64,000 nucleotides of DNA from Populus alba (GCF_005239225.2 NC_133293.1:806001-870000); one strand, 5' to 3'; counted from the stretch's first letter, positions 52,201 through 63,388 are shown. The notes: a model not told the origin generated them from the letters alone. Numbers and translations are program-made.

Positions 52201-53032
52201 TTAATGCTAATAGGATGATGATGATACTGATGAAAAGGGTATTAGTAATGTGGGGTGAGATAGTTACGGTTGATTTTATGGAATCTTGAATGGAAGTTAG
52301 AAATGAGAGATAAAACAATTTTCAATAGATGAATGAGAAGGAGTTCTAACAAAAATGAATATGGAAAAGGAATAGAATAAGAATAACAAAAAGGAATAGG
52401 AAAAAGGAATATAATAAGAATACATATCTATTTTTAAAAATAATTATTGAAAATTTATGCTACTGTACTTATTGTGATATTCATATTTTAATAATATGTA
52501 TTTTGTTTTAGGACCATCGCATACATGATAGGAGTAGATGTTAACTTTTATTCACATTTTTGTTATGTAGTCTAGGTTGGATAACCTTACATTTTGTAAA
52601 CATGGAAACATTTGTATAACTTAATTTATATAATTAATGTTTAAACTTGATTTGATGAACTTAACTCTATAATTCATATAATCATGTTCCATGTATGCGT
52701 ATTTATATCCTTTATCCATCCATAATGATATTTGTTATATAATGTACATCATAAATATTGTGGTTAATATGCATGCATGATGATATTTGTGGGATTGAGA
52801 CCCAGGATGATTGGGTTATGATTGGGTTAGGAGATGCAGGTTATTAGAAGTGTAAACAAGTTAAATACCGATAACTTGAGACCTTCTGGTATAAGGGATA
52901 CTTCATTGAAATTTCAATTGACTTTAATATGAACACCATGTGTGTGTGTGTGTGTGTATAAATTTAATTACTCTATTTTCGATTGACATGAGATTTTATT
53001 TTTTATCCCGAATATGAGGATGCTACAATTAC
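52201..53032. other. AT-rich noncoding sequence
   Basis: Over 800 bp with no recognisable gene or repeat except (TG)n at 52940-52960. Confidence 0.5.
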
Positions 53033-54085
53033 AAAAGATAAAAACACTTAATAAGATTGCCTTCCTCTCAAATCTTCTTCTTATTCTTTAGTTTTGTTTA
53101 TTGTTTTGCCTTCCATAAACTCCTACCACGTTAATTGTTTTTCAACAATTGATATTAAAGTTTGTTTTTTATTGTTTGACATAGCCAATTCAAACTTCCC
53201 TCTTCAATATTCTCATTTGACAAAGAACAATTGTGAAATTTGGTGTTTCCATACGAAAGCTTAGTTAAGTTCTCGAGATGTGTTGGAAACGATTGAAAAA
53301 GACTTTGAAGAGCCTATAAAAGGAGTAACATTGACTTTAGCCCAAAGTGATGTTATACAAAAAGCACGAAGAAAGGATTAATAAGTACTCACACTTATTT
53401 AACAATTTCTGAATGATGCTACTTCTAAGATAGTGGCAATATAACTATCGTAAAACAAGCATGATAAATTTTGCAACAATCAAACTAAGGAGCTAATAAT
53501 GCTAGAAAGGTACTCCTATAAAATTTACGAGGTGATTTTGAAAGTTATATATACTTAAATGAGAGAGTATTTCAGATTACTTTGTAGGAGTATTGGCTAT
53601 ATACAATCAAATGAAGAGATATGTGGAGAAGATGTAGGAAATACGTGTATTAGAAAAGATTTTATGCTCACTGCAAAAATAATTCCCTAATGTGGTGGTC
53701 GCGATAAAAAAATCATAAAATATGGACTTTTTAACTTTTCAAGAACTTATAGGAAAACTACAAGCTCTTAAAGAAAGAGTCAATGACATTCAAGAAGACA
53801 TGAATGCACAAGCACTCTTTTCAAAACACTATTAAAAAAAGAAGCAAGATGGTTCTGGATATACCTAAAGAGGTTGAGGGCATGGTCAAGGTAGAGGAAG
53901 AGAAGACAGAAACAGATGAAGTCAACTATTTATTGGTGATTTCTATTATATTTTTAATGGAAAAAGCAATATATTGAGTTTTTAACAATTTTTGAAGAAA
54001 GGCTATAAGACTAAGATGAAAGATTGTACTTTCATATTACTTGATACCCATGGAGCTATGATCGCAAAAGTAATCATGACAAATA
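53033..54085 (+). mobile_element. Copia-A copy 3: LTR end, PBS and gag, internally deleted
   Basis: The LTR end (acacttaataagattgcctt to ttttcaaca, 53033-53147) matches copies 1 and 2. It is followed by attgatattaaag (53148-53160), a decayed tRNA-iMet PBS. Gag pieces read NCEIWCFHTKA, SRDVLETIEKDFEEP and then other frames. From 53934 the sequence matches copy 1 (27464) in the GAG pre-integrase line, so the protease part has been deleted in between. It ends at about 54085 against the polygalacturonase fragment. Confidence 0.78.
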
Positions 54086-54335
54086 ATTTAGTCGAAGAAA
54101 ACGAACCGAGTTGCTTTTTGATCCATAGGTTTGATCGATAATAATGGGGCGTTTAACGTTGTCCATGATAATATCCTGGAAAAGAATGTTTGAAGCCTGG
54201 CTGGGTTGTGATCCTCCCCATGTTTTGATTCTAACTCCATTGTCAGCATTCCTTAGTGTGCAGTTTGTCACAACGACTCCTCTCACGTCCTTTTCATCAG
54301 GGTACTTGCCAAGGCTACCAACACTGTTATATATA

Positions 54336-54366
<31 letters not shown>

Positions 54367-55050
54367 TATAAACAAGGAAAGGTTCTTAAGAGCATATGTA
54401 GCAAAATTGCTTCCTCCAAGTATATTCATAAAATAAATAAAGAGCGATCGTGTTTCCTGAAACTTTCAACAGAGACTTACCTGAAGCCATGTCCAGGCCC
54501 ACAAGTAACCTTTTTAATGCTGACATCGGTGCTTCCTTGAATTATAGCAACGCAATCATCACCGGTGCTGATAACACTTCTGGATACTTTCACTATACTG
54601 GATTGACTTATATGGATTCCATCGGTATTGGGGCTCGTCGCGGGAGTTGTTATATGAAGATGTTTTGCCCTGATGTTCTGGGACAGAACGATGGATATGT
54701 GGAAACCCATGGGATTAACAGAGGTGATCTTTCTTATAATCCCATTGGCTACATGATTGAATTTTATAGACTGCACCATAAATACAAAAAAAAAAAAAAA
54801 GAAGAATCATTATGAAATTGCAATTAATCCCATATTCTCTAATTACTAATTAGCAAGTGCATGCATGTCAAGATAATTTTGTTGCTTACACTCGGGAACC
54901 TGGAACCACCGTCGTTGTATTTCCAGACAGCATTACCTTGGCCATCAACAGTGCCTGTACCAGTAACCAGCAAGCCGTTGATGTTTTCAAACAAGATCCA
55001 GAAATCTTCTTCGTACATGCTAGGGTCTGCTACAGCTTTCAGTGTTCCTG
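54086..55050 (-). pseudogene. Polygalacturonase (GH28) gene fragment
   Basis: Three exons on the minus strand: up to 55050 to about 54894 (LKAVADPSMYEEDFWILFEN, GTVDGQGNAVW), 54770-54481 (GIIRKITSVNPMGFHISIVL, SPNTDGIHISQSS, STGDDCVAI, CGPGHGF) and 54323 to about 54090 (VGSLGKYPDEKDVRGVVVTN, NADNGVRIKTWGG). All four GH28 motifs are present: NTD, GDD, GHG and RIK. The enzyme cuts pectin in the cell wall. The N-terminal exon is missing beyond the CACTA end at 55051, and the C-terminus is lost where Copia-A begins. Splice sites are intact. Confidence 0.85.
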
Positions 55051-55380
55051 CCACTACTAAAAAAATATAGTAATTAGCAACTAACCATTCCGTTGCAAAT
55101 AAAACTAAAATCCGTTGCTAAAATAATTTAGCAACGAAATCAGCAACGACAAATATCGGATGCAGATTTGTCGTTGCTGATTTTTTAGCAACGGATTTGT
55201 CTGCTGCTGATTTCATAGCAATGGATTTCTCATTGCTAATTGAATTATTATTTACAATCAGCAACGAAAAATCTGTTGCTGACTATATTATTTTTATTAA
55301 ATTAATTTTTTTTATTTATTAAAATGAATTTTAATTTGTTTAATTAATTATTTATGGATAGTTTAAAAGTTGTAGAATAT
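55051..55380. mobile_element. One end of a CACTA (CMC/EnSpm) DNA transposon
   Basis: It begins cactactaaaaaaatatag, a CACTA-type terminus, directly beside the polygalacturonase exon. Subterminal repeats of the core agcaacgg/ccgttgct occur in both directions at about ten places. Perfect 17-bp arms aatcagcaacgacaaat (55138-55154) and atttgtcgttgctgatt (55166-55182) form a hairpin. The opposite terminus, expected to read ...tttagtagtg, was not found before 58240, so it may be truncated. No transposase is visible, so it is non-autonomous. Confidence 0.72.
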
Positions 55381-55540
55381 AACCAACATAAATTAATATT
55401 AAAAATAATTGTATCACTAATAAAAAATGGAATAAAAATAATATTCATATTATAAAAATTTAGTTAAACTTGCATTAATACAAATAAATTGAAATACAAT
55501 AAAAAGAAACAACAAAAGATACAATAAAAAGAATCCATCT

Positions 55541-55711
55541 GCCGTTCCACGATACCGTTCTTCACAATCACTGCTGTGCCCATCTCTCCCCCTCCTGCTT
55601 TCATCCCTAGCATCATCTTTATGGCCTTTTTTGTCCCTACCTCGGTCATCTCTCTCACTCCCAGGACTCCTAGACCTAACACTCCGGGAACTCCCAATAT
55701 AAGTAGCACAA
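55541..55711 (-). pseudogene. Arg/Ser/Asp-rich exon fragment, splicing-factor-like
   Basis: On the minus strand: SSRSVRSRSPGSERDDRGRD, KKGHKDDARDESRRGRDGHS and DCEERYRGTADG. RS/RD-rich tails like this occur in RNA-processing proteins; the exact parent gene is not recognised. It lies 160 bp inside the CACTA-like DNA in a much less AT-rich patch, which suggests an exon caught by the transposon. No start codon or intact gene is present. Confidence 0.45.
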
Positions 55712-56615
55712 TCCTTCAATTGAGAGGGCAAAATTAGACACCATATACAGTATGTACTCTTACAAACCACAAAATCTCGTAAAAATAATTGCTAAATACC
55801 AAAGAAGTGTTTAGTGTAAAAGGCACAATAATTGAAGGCATCAAGGTATAATCCCCTGCCACCCTAGTCCCCTGATTTCTACTAAACTATGTTTGTGGGA
55901 AAACATTGATTACAGAGAGCCAGTAAGCACATGGAAGTGAAAATAACAGCAGTAATTCTGTTATGGCAGAAACTTATCCCTTCAAATTCTTAGAGTAGAA
56001 CCATTTAATCAAAACACCTAAAACAGACCAAGGAGTCAGAAGTTACATGTTATGGAATCAAGAAGTCAATAGCTTCTTAGTAGGTTTGTTCAACATATCC
56101 AGTCCTACATAGAGATGTTAGCATCATGAACCTCAGAAGTTACATTTTGTCTCAATAGAATTCAAGGACAGTTTCATTGTTAAAATTCTACAAGGATCAA
56201 CAAAATATCACACTATTAATAGATTAAAACTTTTTTCCTATTTCTCATTGTTGTTCTGTACTTTTACTAAGCAAAGCTGAAGTAAAAAAATCACTTTCTT
56301 GGAAATGCATTAGTGAGTACCGAAATATCAACAACAAGATAAAGAAGGAATGCAAAATTGTTTCCTTTGTTCTTCATACAGGTACATATATATCATTGAA
56401 GAAACATACATGGATAGAAGCTAAGCATAAAAATAAAAACAATATGAATTAATTAGTGGTTCTAAATTCTGATTTAATAAAAGTGTTTCAATTAGCATTT
56501 CTTGCTATGTCATTCAAATTTTGATTTTAATAAATCTATTCAGTAATTTTTTAAAAAATAACAATAAAATCCATAATTTATAATGAATTGAAAAAATAAG
56601 AAGATGGTGGCACCT

Positions 56616-56775
56616 TGTAACTCCTTGGGTGAACCATTCTCCAGAAGTTTCAAGGGTCTCATTGTTTGGTGCTTTCTGCTTTCATTGACCCAATGTTCAT
56701 TGGCTACTGCTACTTCTAATAAGACTGGATCACTTGCTATGCGTATATTCTTGTGCATCACGCTAAGCATCCTTA
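56616..56775 (-). pseudogene. Second possible captured exon
   Basis: The minus-strand frame reads MLSVMHKNIRIASDPVLLEV, AVANEHWVNESRKHQTMRPL and LLENGSPKELQ, then a good donor ACAAG|GTGCCACC at 56615. It lies upstream of the RS-rich exon on the same strand, so both may come from one gene. I do not recognise the protein. Confidence 0.35.
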
Positions 56776-58009
56776 GGCTGGAGTATCTTTAGTGCATTAC
56801 TAAGTACAGATCCTTTTCTCATGACTTGTAGTTTCCTGCCTTTGTTTTCTCACATGTTCTAATGGAATCTCTCTTATGGAGCCTGTTTTTTAGCATAGTG
56901 TCCTGTTTTAACTTAATACAGACCGAGCAAGCAGATGTAAAGATAAGTTCCTGACTAAGTTACTTGTGCCTGAGTATTAATCTGGCAAGTCCTTCAGTTC
57001 TTGAGTGTCTGGAATCCTTTTCAAGTCGTGAGGCCCAAGCCATCATTTCTTGCACAACTGGAACGCTGAAAGTCTTGGGGTCATGTCTTTAAATGGCCGC
57101 AAGATACAGGAAAACCAAGCCATCATTTCTTGCACAACTGGAACTCATTTCCTCGACAAGATAAGAAGACACCATGGGATCACCTCCTCTGTGCATTCTA
57201 TCTATATCTCAGAGCCGTTCAATCAATGATCCCCAGCTCGAATTCATTTCCTTGACAAAAAATCAGTAGAAGCTAAGATCGAAAAAATCACGACATAACT
57301 CAACACCACCACTATATTGCCCTATGGACTAACGGATAACATGTCTTGCGAATCAACATTATACATGTTTGTCTATGCATGACCGGCAATAGGAGGATTA
57401 TATTAGGGAAGCAGGAACAAGCCTATAAGCAGGAACAAAAATTCTTTGTATATATACTGCCTGTAAGCAGGAACTAACAGTTTATTAGAAATGGTTTCAA
57501 AGTGATGATCAATACGAAAATATGATCAATAAGAAATGGTTTCAAAGGAACAAGCCCATATGTCAATGCATTCCTGTAAACTTTGCAACAAAATATGACA
57601 ACCTGTATTTACCTGGCAATTTTGAAAATTCTCATAAAGGGAATGGATATATATGGAGAAGGACATATTTGAGACTGGTTTTCTTGCTGTGTGGTAAGAA
57701 TCACCCCAAGTTCATTTCTGTGCCATGAACGAGCAACCATCAGAGGAGTCCACCTTGAACCAAACAAAAGAAAACCAGAGGTAAGTCAACACAATGATAT
57801 GGTTTATCTCACCAGAGTCCATACAATAATGGGGCAAATGGACATCCAACAGTACAGAACATTTGCTAAAATTTAACTGTAAGTTTAATTGCAACAGAGA
57901 AACAAATAATTCCTAAAATTAATTACCTCTCCATCTGGCAAGGAGAAGGCATGGTACCTCGACCCAGCTGGGCAAGGGACTGCTATTGAAGAATAAGAAC
58001 TCTTCAGGT
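56776..58009. other. Intergenic sequence with a 30-bp direct repeat
   Basis: About 1.2 kb without a supported gene. A 30-bp sequence (ccaagccatcatttcttgca then caactggaac) occurs at 57035-57064 and exactly at 57115-57144. Small frames near 57522 and 57691 lack any recognisable protein. Confidence 0.55.
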
Positions 58010-58243
58010 CTAAAAAAAAGATGGAATACCCGAAAAAGGCAAAGGCCGATCTACGGTAAACCATTCGCCCCGTTACTGCTTGACTGACTTTAGGCTCTTC
58101 TCTTTGCTTTGTTAGAATGCCCTCTTACTGCTCACGAAGGAGCTCATAACCTGACACTATTCAATCCAATTGCCTTTCTTACCTTTGCTTTAGCATTCCC
58201 AGAGGACGGATTGAAGGTGGCAGGGGAACGGAAACCAAGAAAG
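58010..58243. other. Possible organelle-derived DNA (NUMT-like), left side
   Basis: A balanced-composition stretch (gcccaaaggccgatctacgg type wording, gttactgcttgactgacttt, gagctcataacctgacacta) unlike the AT-rich surroundings. It resembles plant mitochondrial noncoding DNA in style. It continues at 63389 after Copia-C. The identification rests on impression only. Confidence 0.35.
58239..58243. repeat. Target duplication GAAAG of Copia-C, left
   Basis: Identical to 63389-63393. It flanks the LTR ends exactly. Confidence 0.85.
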
Positions 58244-58573
58244 TAATAACCATACACTCCCGCCCACTGTGCTAATTCAAATATATCACAGTGAGCTCAA
58301 GGAATGCAACCGGCCATGCAATACATGCAACAGCTGAAACAACCCAAGACCATGCAGCAGATATAAACCAAAACCATGCAGCATAGTGTGCTCATCAATA
58401 TAAACGCTCATGCAATGCAGCATGTGTAACAATCACGTGGTTTAGTCTGCTAACAAATCTGTTAGCTCAAGATTAGGAATTCTGTTATAATATTATTTCC
58501 AACGTGTATACATATACCAACATGATGAATACGAAATTAAGCTTTCATCAATATTACTGTGTGTTACTCTTTA
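58244..58573 (+). mobile_element. Copia-C 5' LTR with TA...TA ends
   Basis: Starts taataaccatacactcccgc and ends gtgtgttactcttta, immediately before the PBS. The ends are fixed by the target duplication, the PBS and the PPT, so the termini are TA...TA in place of TG...CA. A line of tataccaacatgatg near the end may belong to R. Confidence 0.88.
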
Positions 58574-58585
58574 TGGTATCAGAGC
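58574..58585 (+). promoter_or_regulatory. Copia-C primer-binding site (tRNA-iMet type)
   Basis: tggtatcagagc, the classic Copia PBS complementary to initiator tRNA-Met, with no spacer after the LTR. Confidence 0.92.
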
Positions 58586-58640
58586 ATTAATTTTTCTTTT
58601 CTCTGCAGTAGACTTCTCTTCTTCTTCCTTCATACTTTCA

Positions 58641-59087
58641 ATGCCTGTCAACACCACCATTCTTAACACAAATGACTCTCACAGCACATTGATTACCATC
58701 AATGTCGCAGCCCAAACACCAGTAAAACTCACCTCCACAAACTATCTAGCATGGAAGCTTCAATTCCAGACTCTCTTCATAGGATATGATCTCAATGGCT
58801 TCATTGATGGATCACATCCCTGCCCAAACACCTTTCTTCAAGGAACAACTACACCAAATCCAGCACATCACCTGTGGATTAGACAAGATCAATTACTACT
58901 TAACGCCATCCTTGGCTCTCTGTCCCCCACCATCATGTCATTCATTGCTCAAGCACACACATCACAGGAAGCTTGGACAATATTAGCTAATACTTATGCT
59001 AAACCGTCTCGAGGCAGAATCAAACAAGTCAAGAGCCAATTCAAACACCTCACCAAAGGATCCCTGGGCATATCTGAATTTCTTCAA
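58641..59087 (+). CDS. Copia-C gag, first part
   Basis: ATG at 58641, 56 nt after the PBS. Gag core: [71 protein letters not shown] and [20 protein letters not shown]. After FLQ at about 59088 the frame is lost by a one-base indel; the gag-pol frame continues with [12 protein letters not shown] in the next frame. Gag forms the virus-like particle. Confidence 0.88.
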
Positions 59088-61876
59088 CCATCAAAACCAG
59101 AGCTGATGAGCTTGCCATTCTTGGAACACCAGTTGACAGTGAAGACATCTCAGAAAAAATTCTTGAAGGACTTGGTCCTGAATACACAGAACTAGCCAGG
59201 GTTGTTCAAGCTAGAGACACTCCAATCTCCTTTCATGAGCTACATGAAAAACTCCTCAATTTTGAAGCATCAATTCACAATACTAATCACACAGCTCAAC
59301 CTTATTTTCCTGCCTCTGCACATCTAGCCAATCGTGCCTTCTCTGGTCCAAGAGCCTTCCCACCTGGCAGACACACTGGCTGGCGCCCAAACTCTCGATT
59401 CTCTAATCCTACCTCACCTGGCCCTCACAACTCTCGCCCCTCACAGAAACCATACCTTGGCTTTTGTCAAATCTGCAGAATCCAAGGCCACACTGCCAAG
59501 TATTGTCCCTCTTACAAACTCATACCGGTTACAGCTCCTCACAACAACAATTCAGGACTGCTCAAATCACCCTGGCAACCAAAGGCGCATTATGCAACCA
59601 ATGCTCCTCACAGCAACACCTGGCTTCTAGACAGTGGTGCATCTCACCATGTCACCTCGGATCTCAACAACCTCTCCCTTCACACTCCATACAATGGACC
59701 AGATGATATTATGATTGGTGATGGCACGGGACTGCCAATCACACACACTGGTTCTACCTCTCTCTTGCACTCCAATAAGGAGTTTTCCTTAACTAATGTT
59801 CTTTGTGTGCCCGACATCACCAAAAACTTAATCTCTATTTCTAAATTCTGCATATCTAACCACGCTTCCATTGAATTCTTACCTTTCTTCTTCCTTGTTA
59901 AGGATCTCCACACGGGAACAATACTCCTGAAGGGTAAAGCTACAGATGGTGTATATGAGTGGCCACCATCTACCCCGTTGATTGCCTTTTCCAGCATCAA
60001 AACCACCTCGTTCAATTGGCATCATCGCCTCGGCCACCCTGCACTTCCCATTTTAAAACATATCATCTCTACCCATGCACTTGATACAGCATCTTCCCGT
60101 ATGTTACAATTTTCTTGTAATGCTTGTCACTGCAATAAAAGCCATAAACTCTCTTTTTCCATGTCCACTCTTATTTCTACCCGTCCCCTTCAGATTATTT
60201 TTTCAAATGTATGGACATCCCTCATTCTGTCCTCCGATGGTTACAAATATTATGTTATCTTTGTTGATCATTTTACAAAATATATCTGGCTGTATCCCTT
60301 AACCCACAAATCACAAGTAAAAGATGTCTTCCTTCGCTTCAAAGCTGTCACAGAAAAACACTTCAATCAGCAAATTCATACCCTGTATTCAGACAATGGA
60401 GGAGATTACGTTGCACTCACTAGTCTGTTAGTGCTTCATGGTATATCTCACCTCACTACTCCTCCTCACACACCAGAACACAATGGCTTCGCTGAACGAA
60501 GGCACCTTCACATAGTGGAAACTGGCCTCACTCTCCTTGCTCATGCTTCCATTCCTTTACGGTTCTGGCCTCATGCCTTTGCCACTGCTGTTTACTTAAT
60601 CAACAGAATGCCCACACCAACTTTACATCTCTGCTCTCCCTATGAAAAAATCTTTGGTTCATCTCCCAATTACTCAAAACTGAAAGTGTTCGGCTGCCTA
60701 TGTTACCCGTGGCTTCGTCCTTATACCTCTCATAAATTAGAACCTCGTTCTAAACCATGCATATTTTTTGGATACTCCCTAACTCAGAGTGCATATCTTT
60801 GCTATGATCCATCCACTACCAAAGTATTTGTTTCACGTCATGTTAAGTTTGTAGAATCCATTTATCCTTTCACATCCACTTCTTCACAAGATGCACGTCC
60901 TGACTCCTCCACTATTAACACATGGTTTCCTCAACCTCTTTTGATCCGTAATGTCACTACATCACTCATATCATCATCTGCAGCTTGTCCTCCTCAGCAC
61001 CTCCAAGCTGACGGTCCCTCAGCTTCCTCCTCTACATCTGAAACGTCTCTGCTCCCAACATCTCATGACCTCACGTCATCACCTTCCCCTCCTCTTACAG
61101 ATAACCTAAATCCTTCTATCCAACCCACTCATCCCATGCAAACTCGAGCCAAGAACAACATTCACAGACCTCTTCACAAATTAAATCTTCATACCACCTT
61201 ATCCCATCACTCTGACCTTGAACCAACAACCTCATCACAAGCCCTTAAAGATCCCAAATGGCGCCAGGCCATGACAGAAGAATTTAATGCTCTTATTAGC
61301 AATGGCACTTGGCAACTCATCCCTGCCAGCTCTTGTCAGAATATCGTTGGTTGCAAATGGATTTTTCACACTAAAAGGCATTCTAACGGTTTTGTTGACA
61401 GGTACAAGGCCCGTTTGGTTGCCAAAGGATTTCATCAACGCCCCGGTGTCGACTACTATGATACTTTCAGTCCGGTCATCAAACCTACTACCATCCGGCT
61501 GGTACTCAGCATTGCCACCAGTTCTGGCTGGAAGCTACGACAACTTGATGTGAATAACGCATTCCTTCAAGGGACTCTCACTGAAGATGTTTACATGCAG
61601 CAGCCCCCAGGCTTCATTGATCACGACTTCCCTTCTCACGTTTGCAAACTTCACAAAGCCATCTATGGCTTAAAGCAGGCTCCCCGTGCATGGTTTCATG
61701 AGCTCAGGACCTTTCTCCTTCAGTCGGGGTTCCAAAACTCTCATGCTGATACATCCTTGTTTGTCCTTCACCTTGGGTCACATCTTATCTACTTACTGGT
61801 CTATGTTGATGATCTCATTATCACTGGTGATGATGTCCACCTAGTCAATCGGTTCATCAATTTGTTAGCTCACTGA
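59088..61876 (+). CDS. Copia-C gag end, protease, integrase and most of RT
   Basis: One long open frame. It contains the knuckle [14 protein letters not shown] (59465-59506), the protease [12 protein letters not shown] (59621 onward), the pre-integrase [16 protein letters not shown], the integrase zinc site [14 protein letters not shown], core residues in [28 protein letters not shown] and [19 protein letters not shown], and RT from [20 protein letters not shown] through [20 protein letters not shown] to the catalytic [14 protein letters not shown] (61798-61835). It ends at TGA 61874-61876, which looks like one C to T change in a CGA codon. Apart from this and the upstream shift the enzyme is complete. 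Confidence 0.92.
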
Positions 61877-62776
61877 TTCTCCCTTAAAGATCTTGGCCAC
61901 CTGTCCTATTTCCTTGGGCTTGAAGTCCTCCCCACCAAGCAAGGCTTCCTCCTCTCTCAGCATCGTTACCTACTTGATCTCCTCACTCGCACTCACATGA
62001 CTGAAGCCAAATCTGTTGGCACTCCACTCCCATCTAGCCCCCCACTTTCCATACATTCTGGCGACCTCTTATCTGATCCCACAGAATTTCGTTCTGTTGT
62101 AGGCAGTCTTCAATACCTCCTCCTCACTAGACTTGACATTGCCTTTGCAGTCAATAAACTCTCCCAGTTTATGCATCAACCAACCATTGATCATTGGGCA
62201 CAGGTCAAACGACTTCTTCGTTACCTCTGTGGTACTATTGATCTTGGCCTTCAACTCCACTGTGACTCTCCTTCCTCCCTGCATGCATTCTTGGATACCT
62301 TACATGCTTACTCTGATGCTGATTGGGCAGGTGACCCCGATCATTTTTCCTCCACCGGTGCATACATTATATATCTTGGTCGCAATCCTATCTCCTGGAG
62401 CTCCAGAAAGCAGAAAACAGTTGCACGTTCTTCAACTGAGGCAGAATACAGGTCTGTTGCCAACACAGCTGCTGAACTCAATTGGGTGTCCTCTCTGCTA
62501 TGTGATCTTGGTCTACCACTGCTCACCTGTCCAGTAATTTACTGTGACAATGTCGGTGCCACTCAGCTGTGCTCAAATCCTGTTTTCCACTCCAGGATGA
62601 AACATGTTGCTATTGATTTTCATTTCATCCGCGATCAGGTGCAAAAAGGGACTCTACGTGTTGCTCACGTCTCCTCCTCTGACCAGCTAGCTGATCTGCT
62701 CACTAAATCACTTCCAAGAGTTCGGTTTCTGTTTCTTCGTGACAAGATTGGTCTCTCATATCGAGCTCCATCTTGA
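61877..62776 (+). CDS. Copia-C RT end and RNase H
   Basis: Same frame as the preceding part, after the single stop: FSLKDLGHLSYFLGLEVLPT, GSLQYLLLTRLDIAFAVNKL, then RNase H with AYSDADWAGDPDHFSSTGAY, WSSRKQKTVARSSTEAEYRS and YCDNVGATQLCSNPVFHSRM, and the tail HVSSSDQLADLLTKSLPRVR. The stop TGA (62774-62776) overlaps the PPT. All catalytic acids of RNase H are visible. Confidence 0.92.
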   Translation, partial: FSLKDLGHLSYFLGLEVLPTKQGFLLSQHRYLLDLLTRTHMTEAKSVGTPLPSSPPLSIHSGDLLSDPTEFRSVVGSLQYLLLTRLDIAFAVNKLSQFMHQPTIDHWAQVKRLLRYLCGTIDLGLQLHCDSPSSLHAFLDTLHAYSDADWAGDPDHFSSTGAYIIYLGRNPISWSSRKQKTVARSSTEAEYRSVANTAAELNWVSSLLCDLGLPLLTCPVIYCDNVGATQLCSNPVFHSRMKHVAIDFHFIRDQVQKGTLRVAHVSSSDQLADLLTKSLPRVRFLFLRDKIGLSYRAPS

Positions 62777-62783
62777 GGGGGGA
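62775..62783 (+). promoter_or_regulatory. Copia-C polypurine tract
   Basis: gagggggga directly before the 3' LTR. It primes plus-strand DNA synthesis. Confidence 0.85.
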
Positions 62784-63388
62784 TAATAACCATACACTCC
62801 CACCCACTGTGCTAATTCAAATATATCACAGTGAGCTCAAGGAATGCAACCGGCCATGCAATACATGCAACAGCTGTAACAACCCAAGACCATGCAGCAG
62901 ATATAAACCAAAACCATGCAGCATAGTGTGCTCATCAATATAAACGCTCATGCAATGCAGCAGGTGTAACAATCATGTGGTTTAGTCTGCTAACAAATCT
63001 GTTAGCTCAAGATTAGGAATTCTGTTATAATATTATTTCCAACGTGTATATATATACCAACATGATGAATACGAAATTAAGCTTTCATCAATATTTTTTT
63101 GGAATAAGTCGATATATTGAAAGGGCTAACCAGAAGGTAGCCAAAAACAAGATACATGAAAAAAAAAAAATCACAATAACAAAAAGCAAACACAAAAAGA
63201 AAGGAAAAGAAAGTCAACAGATACATAACCGAAAAAATACATTAGGAATGATGAAGCTGATACGCCATGCTAAAAGCCTTTATTTGGTGTTAGACCAATC
63301 TATAATACCTTCAGGACCCATAATTAAAGAAGTGCCAGTAGCCATGAAGAACTTAGCTTTCATCAATATTACTGTGTGTTACTCTTTA
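62784..63388 (+). mobile_element. Copia-C 3' LTR, interrupted by a LINE
   Basis: taataaccatacactcccac to ttactcttta. Removing 63096-63370 leaves 330 bp, equal to the 5' LTR. Differences from the 5' LTR: cacc for cgcc, ctgtaac for ctgaaac, caggtg for catgtg, catgtgg for cacgtgg, tatata for tacata. Confidence 0.9.
63096..63354 (-). mobile_element. Short 5'-truncated LINE inserted in the Copia-C 3' LTR
   Basis: 259 bp, the complement of the 3' end of the LINE at 38790-40088 (ggaataagtcgatatattga, caccaaataaaggctttta type lines). The 16-bp target sequence agctttcatcaatatt lies on both sides (63080-63095 and 63355-63370). The poly(A) is a short T run at its left end. Only the last few codons and the 3' untranslated part are present. 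Confidence 0.9.

Larger units (their letters stand above)
58244..63388 (+). mobile_element. Copia-C: young, nearly complete Ty1/Copia element
   Basis: 5' LTR 58244-58573, PBS 58574-58585, gag-pol 58641-62776, PPT 62775-62783, 3' LTR 62784-63388 (with a 275-bp LINE insertion including its target copy), target duplication GAAAG on both sides. The two LTRs are each 330 bp without the LINE and differ at five positions by my count, so the insertion is recent. The gag-pol frame has one frameshift near 59088 and one TGA at 61874. The gag and RT type (YVDDLIITG) fits the Ale/Retrofit lineage. Confidence 0.93.

Noticed and set aside
54450..54815. Plus-strand frame of 121 codons
   Set aside because: Antisense of the polygalacturonase exons, ending in a poly(A)-like run.
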